Source: Actinomycetota bacterium
GTDB lineage: Bacteria > Actinomycetota > Thermoleophilia > Solirubrobacterales > Solirubrobacteraceae
Length of the DNA: 64,000 nt
Reading direction: 5' to 3'
Assembly (NCBI GenBank): GCA_009699245.1
Contig: WLOQ01000006.1
Location: forward strand, 62,001-126,000
Shown: one piece after another, positions 22,690 through 31,292 of the stretch
How positions within the stretch are numbered: position 1 is the first letter of the stretch
Layout of the letters: every line of letters starts with the position of its first letter
Position numbers and translations under genes: made by a program
The notes under the pieces: generated by a model
The model's input: the letters and a program-made list of their open reading frames with translations, nothing else
Databases searched by the model: none
What the model was told of the DNA's origin: nothing

Positions 22690-24852
22690 TCAGGCGACGG
22701 GCTGCAGATGCCGGAATGGCTCACCGTCGCGCAGTTCGCGGACGACCGCTTCCACAAGGCCATCGCTGTCCATGCTGACGCCATCGGTGACCGCCGCGAC
22801 GGTCGCGCGCTTGCGCTGGATGAGCCGGGCCATCGTCTCGTCGATCGTGCCGGCGGCGAGCAGGTACCAGGCGGTGACGTTGTCGCGCTGGCCGATTCGG
22901 TGGCAGCGGTCCTCCGCCTGATCGTGCATCGCCGGCGTCCACTCGAGTTCGAGGAATGCCACGTTCGATGCGCGCGTGAGCGTGATGCCCTGCGCAGCGA
23001 CGCGCGTCGCGCAGATGATGAGCTGCGGTCCATCCGGCTCCTGGAAGGCCTGGATCGCCGCATCGCGCGCGAGCGCGTCATCGCCGCCGAGGAGGTGGGC
23101 GGCGTCGGGGAACCGCTCGAGCACGGCCTCCTGGACCTCGCGGTGGCGTGCGAAGACGACGAGCGGCTCCCCACTGGCCAGGAAGTCATGGATCCACGTG
23201 AGCGCGCCATGCAGCTTGCCGCGTGCGGCCAGGCGCTGGAGTGTGCCGAGCTGGGCGAGGCGCTCAGCGCGCAGCGTGGCGGCGATCTTCGCGTTGAGTT
23301 CGCGCAGATCGAGCGGCTGGGTGCGCAGCCAGGCGATGACGTCGCTCTCGGCGAGCCGGTACTCGCGCTCATTCGACAGGGCGATGGGGACGACCACCTG
23401 GCGCTTGGGCGGGAGCTGCGGCAGCACGTCGATCTTCAGGCGGCGCACGAAGCAGCGTCGCCGCAGATGCCAGTGGAGACGCTCCTGAGCCCCCTCGCCG
23501 CGCAGATCGCGCGCGAACTGCGCACCGGAGCCGAAGTCCTCCAGGCGCCCGATGACGCGCAATTGCGCGATGAGCTCTTCCGCGTGGTTGAGCACCGGCG
23601 TGCCGGTGAGCGCGAGGCGCAGGCCATCGTCGGGCACCGCGGCTGCGAGGCGCCGCACGGCCTGTGTGCGCTTCGCCTGTGGGTTCTTGCAGTAGTGCGA
23701 CTCGTCGACGATGAGCGCCCGCGGACGTCGCGCGGCGAGCGCCTCACGGTGCGCGGCGACGATCTCGTAATTCAGGACCACGATGTCCGCCTGCGGTGTG
23801 TGCCCGCCGCGGCCGGCGACGATGGCGATGCTGCGGCCGGGAAGCCACCGCTCCGCCTCGCGCTGCCAGACGAGCTTCAGCGCCGCGGGGCAGACGACGA
23901 CCGCCGGGAATGCGCCGTCGGCCTCAAGCGCGGCGAGGGCCTCGACGGTCTTGCCGAGTCCCTGCTCATCGGCAAGGAAGGCGCGGCGCGCCTCGAGCAC
24001 ATAGCGCACGCCGGCCCACTGGTAGGGAGCGAGTTCCCCGCCGAGAACGGCCGCCACGGCGGGCAGCGGGTCGGCCTCCTTCGCGCGGGAGCGCCGGATC
24101 GCCGACTGCGCGAGCTCATGCTCGGCGCGCAGGTCCTCGAGCGCCGTGCGCACGGGGCCCCGGACCTCGACGCCGTGCGCCGCGAGGAACCCGTCGAGGT
24201 GACCGATGACCCAGGGGTCGAGCGGCAGCCGTCCTCCGCCGAGCGCACCGGGCAGCTTCTCGAACGCCCGGCCGGTGTCGTGGTCCCAGAGCACGTCGAT
24301 CGCCAGCGTGTCGCCGTCGACCCCGTGTGCGAGTGCGAGGCGGGCGGGGGCGACCGGGTCGCCGACCTCAGCAACGTCGAGGCAGCGCGCGGCGGCGCCG
24401 TCGAGCCGGGCCGACCGCAGCTCGCGGATCGCCGCCGCAGCCTCGACGCTGAACGGCACGAGCAGCTCGCCGGCCTCGCGTTCGACGCCGCCCTCAAGGA
24501 GTTCCTCAGGGACCGATCCGGCGCGCGTACGCAGCAGCCACCAGCCGCGACCGTCATGGCGGCAGGTCGTCACGGTGCCGATCCAGCGCCGGTCGATGCC
24601 GCTCAGCCAGGCCGCCGCCGCATCGCTGGGGATGAGGTCGGGAAAGCGCTCGAGGACCTCCGCGACGTGCACGCCGCACCAGTCGTCGATGGGGGCCCAC
24701 CACTCGCGCGCATCCCAATCGAAGCGCCGCTGTGGGATGCGCCGCACCACATCAACGATGCGCTCGTCGTAGGGGAAGGCGAGCACGACGATCTCGCCGC
24801 GCTCGGCGTCGTGCCGGAGGTCGATGTTGGGGGTCTCCGGCGCGAGCTCCAC
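22690..24852 (-). CDS. SNF2-family helicase with N-terminal HARP-like domain
   Basis: 720 aa. Residues about 15-60 (VLAFPYDERIVDVVRRIPQR, FDWDAREWWAPI) resemble the HARP domain of SMARCAL1. The Snf2 ATPase follows: LAPYQWAGVRYVLEARRAFL, ADEQGLGKTVEALAAL (Walker A), VDESHYCKN (motif II), ALTGTPVLNHAEELI (III), VAAQGITLTRASNVAF (V) and DRCHRIGQRDNVTAW (VI). SMARCAL1-type enzymes rewind DNA and remodel stalled forks; a repair role is inferred. GTG 24852 is chosen because TACGCT lies 6 nt upstream. Confidence 0.92.
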   Translation of the reverse strand: MELAPETPNIDLRHDAERGEIVVLAFPYDERIVDVVRRIPQRRFDWDAREWWAPIDDWCGVHVAEVLERFPDLIPSDAAAAWLSGIDRRWIGTVTTCRHDGRGWWLLRTRAGSVPEELLEGGVEREAGELLVPFSVEAAAAIRELRSARLDGAAARCLDVAEVGDPVAPARLALAHGVDGDTLAIDVLWDHDTGRAFEKLPGALGGGRLPLDPWVIGHLDGFLAAHGVEVRGPVRTALEDLRAEHELAQSAIRRSRAKEADPLPAVAAVLGGELAPYQWAGVRYVLEARRAFLADEQGLGKTVEALAALEADGAFPAVVVCPAALKLVWQREAERWLPGRSIAIVAGRGGHTPQADIVVLNYEIVAAHREALAARRPRALIVDESHYCKNPQAKRTQAVRRLAAAVPDDGLRLALTGTPVLNHAEELIAQLRVIGRLEDFGSGAQFARDLRGEGAQERLHWHLRRRCFVRRLKIDVLPQLPPKRQVVVPIALSNEREYRLAESDVIAWLRTQPLDLRELNAKIAATLRAERLAQLGTLQRLAARGKLHGALTWIHDFLASGEPLVVFARHREVQEAVLERFPDAAHLLGGDDALARDAAIQAFQEPDGPQLIICATRVAAQGITLTRASNVAFLELEWTPAMHDQAEDRCHRIGQRDNVTAWYLLAAGTIDETMARLIQRKRATVAAVTDGVSMDSDGLVEAVVRELRDGEPFRHLQPVA

Positions 24853-24858
24853 CGGGCA

Positions 24859-24864
24859 AGCGTA
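24859..24864 (-). promoter_or_regulatory. -10 element TACGCT, leaderless start of helicase gene
   Basis: On the minus strand TACGCT is followed by 6 nt and GTG 24852. It is divergent from the element at 24892. Confidence 0.55.
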
Positions 24865-24891
24865 GAGCGGCCGACGGCCGGGGCCGCGCGG

Positions 24892-24897
24892 TAGGTT
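24892..24897 (+). promoter_or_regulatory. -10 element TAGGTT, leaderless start of acyl-CoA synthetase
   Basis: TAGGTT, 7 nt, ATG 24905. The two divergent leaderless genes share a 52-bp region. Confidence 0.6.
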
Positions 24898-24904
24898 GCC
24901 CGCC

Positions 24905-26518
24905 ATGCGCGGCCTGATCTCCGATGTTCCGCTCTCGCTCACCCACATCTTCGGGAGGGCCGAGCGGCTCTTCCCGAGCAAGCGGATCATCACCGCTGCC
25001 GGCGGCGTGCGCCGGGAGACCACCTACGGGGCGTGGGCTGCGCGCACGCGCCGTCTCGCCGGCGTCCTCGACGCGCTCGGCGTCTCCGAGCACGGCCGCG
25101 TCGGGACGTTCGCCTGGAACTCCGACCGTCACCTCGAGCTCTACTACGCGGCTCCGTGCAGCGGCCGGGTGCTCCACACGCTGAACATCCGCCTCTTCCC
25201 CGAGCAGGTGACCTACGCGGTCAATCACGCCGCCGACGAGGTGATCTTCGTCGACCGCTCGCTGCTGCCGATCTTCCTCCCGCTCGTCTCGACGTTCGAG
25301 ACGGTGCGGCACTTCGTCGTGATGGACGACGGCGCCGACCATCCGGTGCCGGAGGGGCCGGGCTGGCTCGACTACGAGGAGCTGCTCGCGGCCGCCGAGC
25401 CCGCGGAGCTGTGCGCGCAGGACGAGCAGCGCGCGGCGGCCATGTGTTACACGAGCGGCACGACCGGCAATCCGAAGGGCGTCGTCTACTCGCACCGCGC
25501 GATGGTCCTCCACGCGCTCGGGTCGCTCGGCGCTGACTCGCTGGCGATCAGCGAACGCGACACCGTGCTGCCAGTCGTCCCGATGTTCCATGCGAACGCC
25601 TGGGGGCTCGCGCACTCGCCGGTGATGGCGGGCGCGACGCTCGTCTTCCCGGGATCCAACCTGAGCGCCACCGCGATCGCCGACCTGCTCGAGCACGAGC
25701 GCGTGACGCTCGCCGCGGGCGTGCCGACGATCTGGCAGGCCGTGGCCGCCGAGCTCGACGGGCGCGACCTGTCGGCGCTGACGCGGATCTTCTCCGGCGG
25801 TGCGCCCGTCCCCAAGGCGCTCAGCGAGGAGTACCGCGAGCGCATCGGCATCCCGATGCTCCAGGCATGGGGGATGACGGAGATCAGCCCGATCGGCTCC
25901 GTCTCGCGCGTGAAGAGCACGCTCGGCGATCCGCACGACCCGCAGCTCGCGGACGTGCGGGCCACAGCGGGCCTGCCGGTGCCGCTGATCGAACTGCGGA
26001 TCGTCGATCAGGAGGATGGGACCGAGCTGCCGTGGGATGGCGTCGCGCGCGGGGAGCTGCAGGCGACGGGCCAGTGGGTCGCCGCCGGGTACTACGACGA
26101 CGCGCGCTCGCACGAGTCGTTCACCGCGGACGGCTGGCTGCGCACCGGGGATGTGGCGACGATCGACGCCGAGGGCTACGTCCGCCTCGTCGACCGCACG
26201 AAGGACGTCATCAAGTCGGGCGGTGAGTGGATCAGCTCCGTCGAGCTCGAGAACGAGATCATGGCCCACCCGCAGGTCCGCGAGGCGTGCGTCGTCGGCG
26301 TCCCCGACGAGCGCTGGGGGGAGCGCCCGCTCGCGTGCGTCGTGCCGCTCGCGCCCGGAGATCTGACCGCCGAGGAGGTGCGGGCGTTCCTCACCTCGCG
26401 CGTGGCGAAGTGGTGGCTGCCGGAGCGCATCGAGTTCATCGATGAGGTGCCCAAGACGTCGGTCGGCAAGTTCGACAAGAAGGCGCTGCGCGCGCGCTTC
26501 AGCGCATCGGCGGGGTAG
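24905..26518 (+). CDS. Fatty-acid--CoA ligase (acyl-CoA synthetase)
   Basis: 537-aa AMP-forming enzyme of the ANL superfamily. AMP/ATP loop CYTSGTTGNPKGVVYSHRAM, A5 motif LQAWGMTEISPIG, and the hinge/A8 segment DGWLRTGDVATIDAEGYVRL are clear. A10, with the catalytic lysine, is PKTSVGKFDKKALRARF. It activates a carboxylic acid as the acyl-adenylate and then the CoA thioester; a medium- to long-chain fatty acid is likely by family. Monocistronic apart from a following gene that has its own -10. Confidence 0.95.
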   Translation: MRGLISDVPLSLTHIFGRAERLFPSKRIITAAGGVRRETTYGAWAARTRRLAGVLDALGVSEHGRVGTFAWNSDRHLELYYAAPCSGRVLHTLNIRLFPEQVTYAVNHAADEVIFVDRSLLPIFLPLVSTFETVRHFVVMDDGADHPVPEGPGWLDYEELLAAAEPAELCAQDEQRAAAMCYTSGTTGNPKGVVYSHRAMVLHALGSLGADSLAISERDTVLPVVPMFHANAWGLAHSPVMAGATLVFPGSNLSATAIADLLEHERVTLAAGVPTIWQAVAAELDGRDLSALTRIFSGGAPVPKALSEEYRERIGIPMLQAWGMTEISPIGSVSRVKSTLGDPHDPQLADVRATAGLPVPLIELRIVDQEDGTELPWDGVARGELQATGQWVAAGYYDDARSHESFTADGWLRTGDVATIDAEGYVRLVDRTKDVIKSGGEWISSVELENEIMAHPQVREACVVGVPDERWGERPLACVVPLAPGDLTAEEVRAFLTSRVAKWWLPERIEFIDEVPKTSVGKFDKKALRARFSASAG

Positions 26519-26521
26519 ATT
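26516..26521 (+). promoter_or_regulatory. -10 element TAGATT overlapping a stop codon
   Basis: The TAG stop of the acyl-CoA synthetase is also the first half of TAGATT, which is followed by 7 nt and GTG 26529. Confidence 0.5.
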
Positions 26522-26528
26522 CAGCGGC

Positions 26529-27113
26529 GTGGCATTCGAGGGTCCGCACGCCGATCTCTCCGCATCGGCCATCGCGCACGAGGCGGCCGCGCACCGGGCG
26601 CTCCTCGACGGTGATGCTGAGACGGCACGCCGCGAGCTGCTCGCGGCCGTCGCGGCCTACCGCGCGTCGTGGGAGGTGGCTCCGCCCGGCAGCTGGGGGC
26701 GCCTCATCGGGATGCTGAAGGCCGCGATCCTCGCCGGCCCGCAGGAGGCGGCTGCTGCTGCGCGCATTGCGTCGGGAGCGGTCGGCCCGCAGGACACGTC
26801 GCCTCCGGCGGCGTACGTCGTCGCGCTCTGCGGGCTCATCCTGCGCGACGACGCCGCGGCGATCCGCGGCGCCGAGGGCATGCGCGGGGGCACCGAAGCC
26901 TTCGTGCGCACAGCGGACGCGATCGAGGCGCTCGCGCTCCTCGAGGCCGAGCGCTACGCGGATGCGGTGGCCGAGATCGTCACCTCGTTCGAGACGCGCG
27001 ATGAGCATCTGACGGGTGTCGCGATCGCCGATACCGCACTGATGCTCCAGTGCCTGGCCGCCGAGCGCGGGCTCGACGCGCGGCCAGGTCCGTCGCCCGT
27101 GCTGCCGGGCTGA
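26529..27113 (+). CDS. Hypothetical helical protein
   Basis: 194 aa, no family recognised. The sequence is Ala-rich and helical with repeats of the kind AHRALLDGDAETARRELLAA and EALALLEAERYADAVAEIV, suggesting TPR-like helical hairpins and a scaffold or sensing role. No signal peptide or membrane segment. GTG 26529 is chosen from the -10 spacing; the longer frame from 26442 overlaps the synthetase. Convergent with the PAP2 gene, 4 nt between stops. Confidence 0.7.
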   Translation: MAFEGPHADLSASAIAHEAAAHRALLDGDAETARRELLAAVAAYRASWEVAPPGSWGRLIGMLKAAILAGPQEAAAAARIASGAVGPQDTSPPAAYVVALCGLILRDDAAAIRGAEGMRGGTEAFVRTADAIEALALLEAERYADAVAEIVTSFETRDEHLTGVAIADTALMLQCLAAERGLDARPGPSPVLPG

Positions 27114-27117
27114 CGGC

Positions 27118-27684
27118 TCAGCGTCGAGCGTCGAGCGCGCGGCCCGTCGCTGCGGCGAGCCCGGCGCCGATGAGGCCCCCGGCGAGCACATCGCCGGGGT
27201 AGTGCACCCCGGTGTGGACCCGCGAATAGCCGACGAGGATGCCGAGCGCACCGAGCGGCACGCCAGCGCGCGGCCATGCGCCGGCGGCGCCGACGGCGAA
27301 CGCGACGGCCGCGGCGGTGTGCCCCGAGGGAAAGGAGGTGGAGATCGGCATCGGCACGTGCCGGGCCTCAGGCACCCCGTGCTCGGCGCGGTCGGGGCGG
27401 CTGCGGCGCGTGAGCGGCTTCACAGCGAGGTTCACGACCGCCGCAGTGACGCCGACGCAGGCGAGCCCACGCGCTGCGGCCCGCCGTCCCCGCGGACCAC
27501 CCGCAAGCGCGAGCACCGCGGCGCCGCTCAGGGAGAGGCGTGAGTAATCGGCTGCGTGCGACAGGCGGCGCATCGCCACGTCGAGCTGCGGGCTGTGCCG
27601 GCGGGCCACGATGCCGTAGAGCGTCGCGTCCAGCCCGCGCATTCCACGCGCCCGGTCGCTCGGCCGCTGCTCGTCAGCGTTCAC
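27118..27684 (-). CDS. PAP2-family membrane phosphatase
   Basis: 188 aa. The three phosphatase motifs are present: KPLTRRSRPDR, STSFPSGHTAAAVAF and YSRVHTGVHYPGDVLAG. Several hydrophobic stretches lie between them. Such enzymes dephosphorylate phosphatidic acid, undecaprenyl pyrophosphate or other lipid phosphates at the membrane. GTG 27684 is fixed by TAGGAT 7 nt upstream. Divergent from murB; an undecaprenyl-phosphate role would fit that neighbour but is only an inference. Confidence 0.92.
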   Translation of the reverse strand: MNADEQRPSDRARGMRGLDATLYGIVARRHSPQLDVAMRRLSHAADYSRLSLSGAAVLALAGGPRGRRAAARGLACVGVTAAVVNLAVKPLTRRSRPDRAEHGVPEARHVPMPISTSFPSGHTAAAVAFAVGAAGAWPRAGVPLGALGILVGYSRVHTGVHYPGDVLAGGLIGAGLAAATGRALDARR

Positions 27685-27691
27685 GGGCCCG

Positions 27692-27697
27692 ATCCTA
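27692..27697 (-). promoter_or_regulatory. -10 element TAGGAT, leaderless start of PAP2 gene
   Basis: On the minus strand TAGGAT is followed by 7 nt and GTG 27684. Confidence 0.6.
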
Positions 27698-27715
27698 GGG
27701 AGCGGGCCCGGGGTC

Positions 27716-27721
27716 TACCCT
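27716..27721 (+). promoter_or_regulatory. -10 element TACCCT of murB
   Basis: TACCCT is 8 nt before GTG 27730, giving a leader of zero to one nucleotide. It is divergent from the PAP2 promoter 18 nt away. Confidence 0.5.
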
Positions 27722-27729
27722 TGCCGATC

Positions 27730-28791
27730 GTGTCCGGCGATCCCCAATCCGTCGTGCTGGCGCCGCTGACGACGCTGCGGCTCGGCGGCCCCGCAGCCCG
27801 GCTCGTGCGCGCATCGAGCGCGCAGGAGCTCGCAGACGCCGTGCGCGCCGCCGACACAGCCGGCGAGCCGCTGCTGCTCCTGGCGGGAGGGAGCAATGTC
27901 GTCATCGCCGACGAGGGGTTTGCCGGGACGGTCGTGCACATCGTCTCGCGGGGCGTCGTGATCGAGGACGGGGAAGGCGGACGCGTGCGCGTCACCGCCC
28001 AGGCCGGTGAGCCGTGGGACGACCTCGTCGCGCAGCTGATCGCGGCCGGCATCAGCGGGGTCGAGGCGCTCTCGGGCATCCCGGGCTCGGCCGGCGCGAC
28101 GCCGGTGCAGAACGTCGGCGCGTATGGCGCTGAGGCCGCCGACGTGCTGCACAGCGTGCGCGCGTTCGACCGCGAGGCGGGCGCCATCGTCGACCTGCCC
28201 GCCGCACAGTGCGGGCTCGGGTACCGCACGAGCCGCTTCAAGGGGTCGGATCGCTTCGTCGTCCTCGAGGTCGCCTTCGACCTCGAGCGCGCGCCGCAGT
28301 CGGCGCCGATCCGTTACGCGGAGCTCGCTGCGACCCTCGGCGTCGAGCTGGGGGCCAGCGCGCCCGCCGCCGCGGTCCGGGATGCGGTCCTCGGGCTGCG
28401 ACGCAGCAAGGGCATGGTGCTCGACGCGGCCGACCACGACACCTGGAGCGCCGGATCGTTCTTCACGAACCCGATCGTCGCCGCATCGCTGGCCGAGGAT
28501 GTCCGCGCCCGGGCGCCACAAGGCTTCCGGCCACTCGCCGCATGGCCCACAGATCGCGGCGTCAAGCTCTCCGCGGCCTGGCTCATCGAGGCGGCCGGGA
28601 TCACGCGCGGCGCGGCCGAGGGCGGCGCGGCGATCTCCTCGAAGCATGCACTTGCGCTCACGAATCGGGGTACGGCGACCACCGCCGACCTGCTGCGGCT
28701 CGCGCACCGCGTCGCCGACGCGGTCGAGGACCGGTTCGGCGTCGCACTCGTTCCCGAGCCGGTGCTCGTGGGCGTCTCCTGGGCCCGCTGA
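27730..28791 (+). CDS. murB: UDP-N-acetylenolpyruvoylglucosamine reductase
   Basis: 353-aa FAD/NADPH enzyme making UDP-N-acetylmuramate in the cytoplasm. FAD-binding motifs are LRLGGPAARLVRA, LLLAGGSNVVIADEGFAGTV, GVEALSGIPGSAGATPVQNV and GAYGAEAADVL. The catalytic serine lies in WSAGSFFTNPIV and the glutamate in the C-terminal VPEPVLVG region. CGLGYRTSRFK marks the type I layout. The GTG at 27730 gives normal family length; the longer frame back to 27556 crosses the PAP2 gene. Confidence 0.96.
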   Translation: MSGDPQSVVLAPLTTLRLGGPAARLVRASSAQELADAVRAADTAGEPLLLLAGGSNVVIADEGFAGTVVHIVSRGVVIEDGEGGRVRVTAQAGEPWDDLVAQLIAAGISGVEALSGIPGSAGATPVQNVGAYGAEAADVLHSVRAFDREAGAIVDLPAAQCGLGYRTSRFKGSDRFVVLEVAFDLERAPQSAPIRYAELAATLGVELGASAPAAAVRDAVLGLRRSKGMVLDAADHDTWSAGSFFTNPIVAASLAEDVRARAPQGFRPLAAWPTDRGVKLSAAWLIEAAGITRGAAEGGAAISSKHALALTNRGTATTADLLRLAHRVADAVEDRFGVALVPEPVLVGVSWAR

Positions 28792-28827
28792 CCCCTGCTG
28801 ACGCCCTTCGGCGCGCGATCGAGCGGG

Positions 28828-28833
28828 TAGGCT
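28828..28833 (+). promoter_or_regulatory. -10 element TAGGCT of gnd-zwf-tal-pgi operon
   Basis: TAGGCT lies 31 nt before ATG 28865, so this mRNA has a short leader with ribosome site GGAGAG, unlike the leaderless genes around it. Confidence 0.5.
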
Positions 28834-28864
28834 GACGGCCTCACCCTCGACCGGAGAGTGCCAG

Positions 28865-29893
28865 ATGCAACTCGGAATGATCGGCCTCGGGCGGATGGGC
28901 GCGAACATGACGCGCCGGCTCATGCGCGACGGCCATGAGCTCGTCGTGCAGGACCCGAACGCCGACGCCGTCGCGGCCCTGTCAGCGGAGGGGGCACACG
29001 GTGCCTCGTCGCTCGCCGAGCTCGTCGGAGCGCTGCGCGCACCGCGCGCCATCTGGCTCATGGTTCCCGCGGCGATCGTGGACCCCGTCCTCGATGCGCT
29101 CGTGCCGCTCCTCGAAGCGGGCGACCTCGTGATCGACGGCGGCAACAGCCACTACGTCGAGGACCTCCGCCGCGCGCACGCGCTCGCCGAGCGCGGCGTT
29201 CAGTACGCCGACTGTGGCGTGAGCGGCGGCGTCTGGGGCCTCGAGCACGGCTACGGCCTGATGATCGGCGGCGACGATGCATCGGTCGCCCGCATCGAGC
29301 CGGTGCTGCGTTCGCTTGCACCCGGCGTCGACGCAGCACCACGTACGCCGGGACGCAGCGGTGAGCCGGCGCCCGAGGAGGAGGGGTGGCTCCACTGCGG
29401 GGCCGTCGGCGCCGGTCACTTCGTGAAGATGGTCCACAACGGGATCGAGTACGGCCTGATGGCCGCCTACGCCGAGGGCATGAACCTCCTGCGCCACGCG
29501 GGCGTCGGCCACGAGGACGTCGCCGCCGATGCGGAGACCACGCCGCTCAGCCACCCGGAGCACTACCGCTACGACATCGACACGGCGAAGGTCGCGGAGG
29601 TCTGGCGCCGCGGCACGGTCGTGCGGTCGTGGCTGCTCGATCTGACCGCGGCGGCGCTGCTCGAGGACCCGGAGCTCGACTCATACTCCGGCCACGTCTC
29701 CGACTCCGGCGAGGGGCGGTGGACCGCGCTCGCCGCCATCGAGACCGGCACGCCGACGCCGGTGCTCACGGCCGCCCTGCAGTCGCGCTTCAGCTCGCGC
29801 GGTGAGGACCGCGATGCCAGCCGCCTCCTCTCCGCGATGCGCGCCCAGTTCGGCGGTCACGCGGAGAAGCCGCCGCCGGAGGTCGCCGCGTGA
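28865..29893 (+). CDS. gnd: 6-phosphogluconate dehydrogenase (GntZ type)
   Basis: 342 aa, the shorter dimer-lacking-tail form rather than the 470-aa E. coli type. Rossmann loop [16 protein letters not shown]; substrate motifs [33 protein letters not shown] and the catalytic Lys/Asn in [13 protein letters not shown]. The second strand ends VVQDPN, with Asp30 where NADP-specific enzymes carry Asn-Arg-Thr, suggesting NAD+ preference. It oxidises and decarboxylates 6-phosphogluconate to ribulose 5-phosphate. First gene of the operon; its stop overlaps zwf by GTGA. Confidence 0.95.
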   Translation: MQLGMIGLGRMGANMTRRLMRDGHELVVQDPNADAVAALSAEGAHGASSLAELVGALRAPRAIWLMVPAAIVDPVLDALVPLLEAGDLVIDGGNSHYVEDLRRAHALAERGVQYADCGVSGGVWGLEHGYGLMIGGDDASVARIEPVLRSLAPGVDAAPRTPGRSGEPAPEEEGWLHCGAVGAGHFVKMVHNGIEYGLMAAYAEGMNLLRHAGVGHEDVAADAETTPLSHPEHYRYDIDTAKVAEVWRRGTVVRSWLLDLTAAALLEDPELDSYSGHVSDSGEGRWTALAAIETGTPTPVLTAALQSRFSSRGEDRDASRLLSAMRAQFGGHAEKPPPEVAA

Positions 29894-31290
29894 CCGATCT
29901 GACGCAGGGCGACGCCCTCGTCATCTTCGGGGCGACCGGGGATCTGGCTTTCCGCCAGATCTTCCCCGCGCTCCAGGACATGGTCCGCGCCGGTGATCTC
30001 GACGTCCCGGTCGTCGGGGTCGCGCTCGACGGCTGGACCACCGAGCAGCTGCGCGCCCACGCGCGCGCCAGCATCGAGGCCTCCGACGACGGGGTCGACG
30101 AGGTCGCGTTCGGGCGCCTGGCGCAGCGGCTGCGCTACGTCGCCGGGAGGTATGAGGATGCGCAGACATACCGCGCGCTCGCCGAGACCCTCGAGGGCTG
30201 CGAGCGCCCGGTCTTCTACCTCGCGATCCCGCCCGTCCTCTTCGGCACCGTCGTCGGCCAGCTCGGCGCGGCCGGACTTGCGGCTCAGGGCCGCGTGGTC
30301 GTCGAGAAGCCCTTCGGCCGCAGCCTTGCGACCGCGCGCGAGCTCAACGCACAGCTCAGCGAGGTCTTCCCGGAGGATCGCGTCCACCGCATCGACCACT
30401 TCCTCGGCAAGGCGCCGGTCGACAACATCCTCTTCTTCCGTTTCGCCAACACCTTCCTCGAGCCGGTCTGGAACCGCCAATACGTCGAGCAGATCCAGAT
30501 CACGATGGCCGAGGAGCTCGATGTCGCCAACCGGGGAGCCTTCTACGAGAGCGTCGGAGCGATCCGCGACGTCATCGAGAACCATCTCTTCCAAGTGCTG
30601 ACGCTGCTCGCGATGGATCCGTTCCCCGGGCATCACGACGATGCGCTGCGCAAGGAGAAGGCGCGGTTCCTGCGCGGCGTGCGCCCGCTGGGGCCGCAGG
30701 ACGTGGTGCGCGGGCAATATCGCGGCTACCGCGACACGGCGGGCGTGGACCCGGCGTCGAATGTCGAGACCTACGCTGCGATGCGCCTTCACGTGGACAC
30801 CTGGCGCTGGGCGGACGTGCCGATCCTCCTGCGTGCCGGCAAGTGCCTCCCGGTCACGGCGACCGAGATCGTCGTCGAGCTCAAGTGCCCGCCCGAGCGG
30901 CTCTTCCCCGGCCAGCACCTGCATGGCAACCGGATGCGCTTTCAGATCGAGCCCGAGGTGCTGATCGGACTCGAGGTCCAGGCCCGCCGCCCGAACAGCG
31001 ACGACCTCGAGGTCGAGGACATCGAGCTGCTCGCGGTCCGCCGCGAGCCGGAGGCGATCGCCCCCTATCAGCGCCTGCTGACCGCGGCGCTCGAGGGCGA
31101 CCACAATCTCTTTGCGAGCGAGCCGACGATCGAGGAGGCGTGGCGGATCGTCGACCCGATCCTCGATGATGGGACGACACCGATCGTGTACGAACCCGGG
31201 AGCTGGGGTCCGGTCGAGGCCGACCGCCTCGTCCCGAGCGGCCGCTGGCTCACGCCCCGGCCCGCCGACCCCGCACCCACAGGAGCCTGA
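29890..31290 (+). CDS. zwf: Glucose-6-phosphate 1-dehydrogenase
   Basis: 466 aa. N-terminal coenzyme loop [25 protein letters not shown] with its conserved lysine, and the catalytic [20 protein letters not shown] containing the histidine. [20 protein letters not shown] and [13 protein letters not shown] follow. It is somewhat shorter than the common 490-510 aa. The usual actinobacterial companion opcA is absent here. GTG start overlaps the gnd stop. It feeds the same pathway as gnd, tal and, elsewhere in the window, pgl. Confidence 0.96.
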   Translation: MTDLTQGDALVIFGATGDLAFRQIFPALQDMVRAGDLDVPVVGVALDGWTTEQLRAHARASIEASDDGVDEVAFGRLAQRLRYVAGRYEDAQTYRALAETLEGCERPVFYLAIPPVLFGTVVGQLGAAGLAAQGRVVVEKPFGRSLATARELNAQLSEVFPEDRVHRIDHFLGKAPVDNILFFRFANTFLEPVWNRQYVEQIQITMAEELDVANRGAFYESVGAIRDVIENHLFQVLTLLAMDPFPGHHDDALRKEKARFLRGVRPLGPQDVVRGQYRGYRDTAGVDPASNVETYAAMRLHVDTWRWADVPILLRAGKCLPVTATEIVVELKCPPERLFPGQHLHGNRMRFQIEPEVLIGLEVQARRPNSDDLEVEDIELLAVRREPEAIAPYQRLLTAALEGDHNLFASEPTIEEAWRIVDPILDDGTTPIVYEPGSWGPVEADRLVPSGRWLTPRPADPAPTGA

Positions 31291-31292
31291 CG

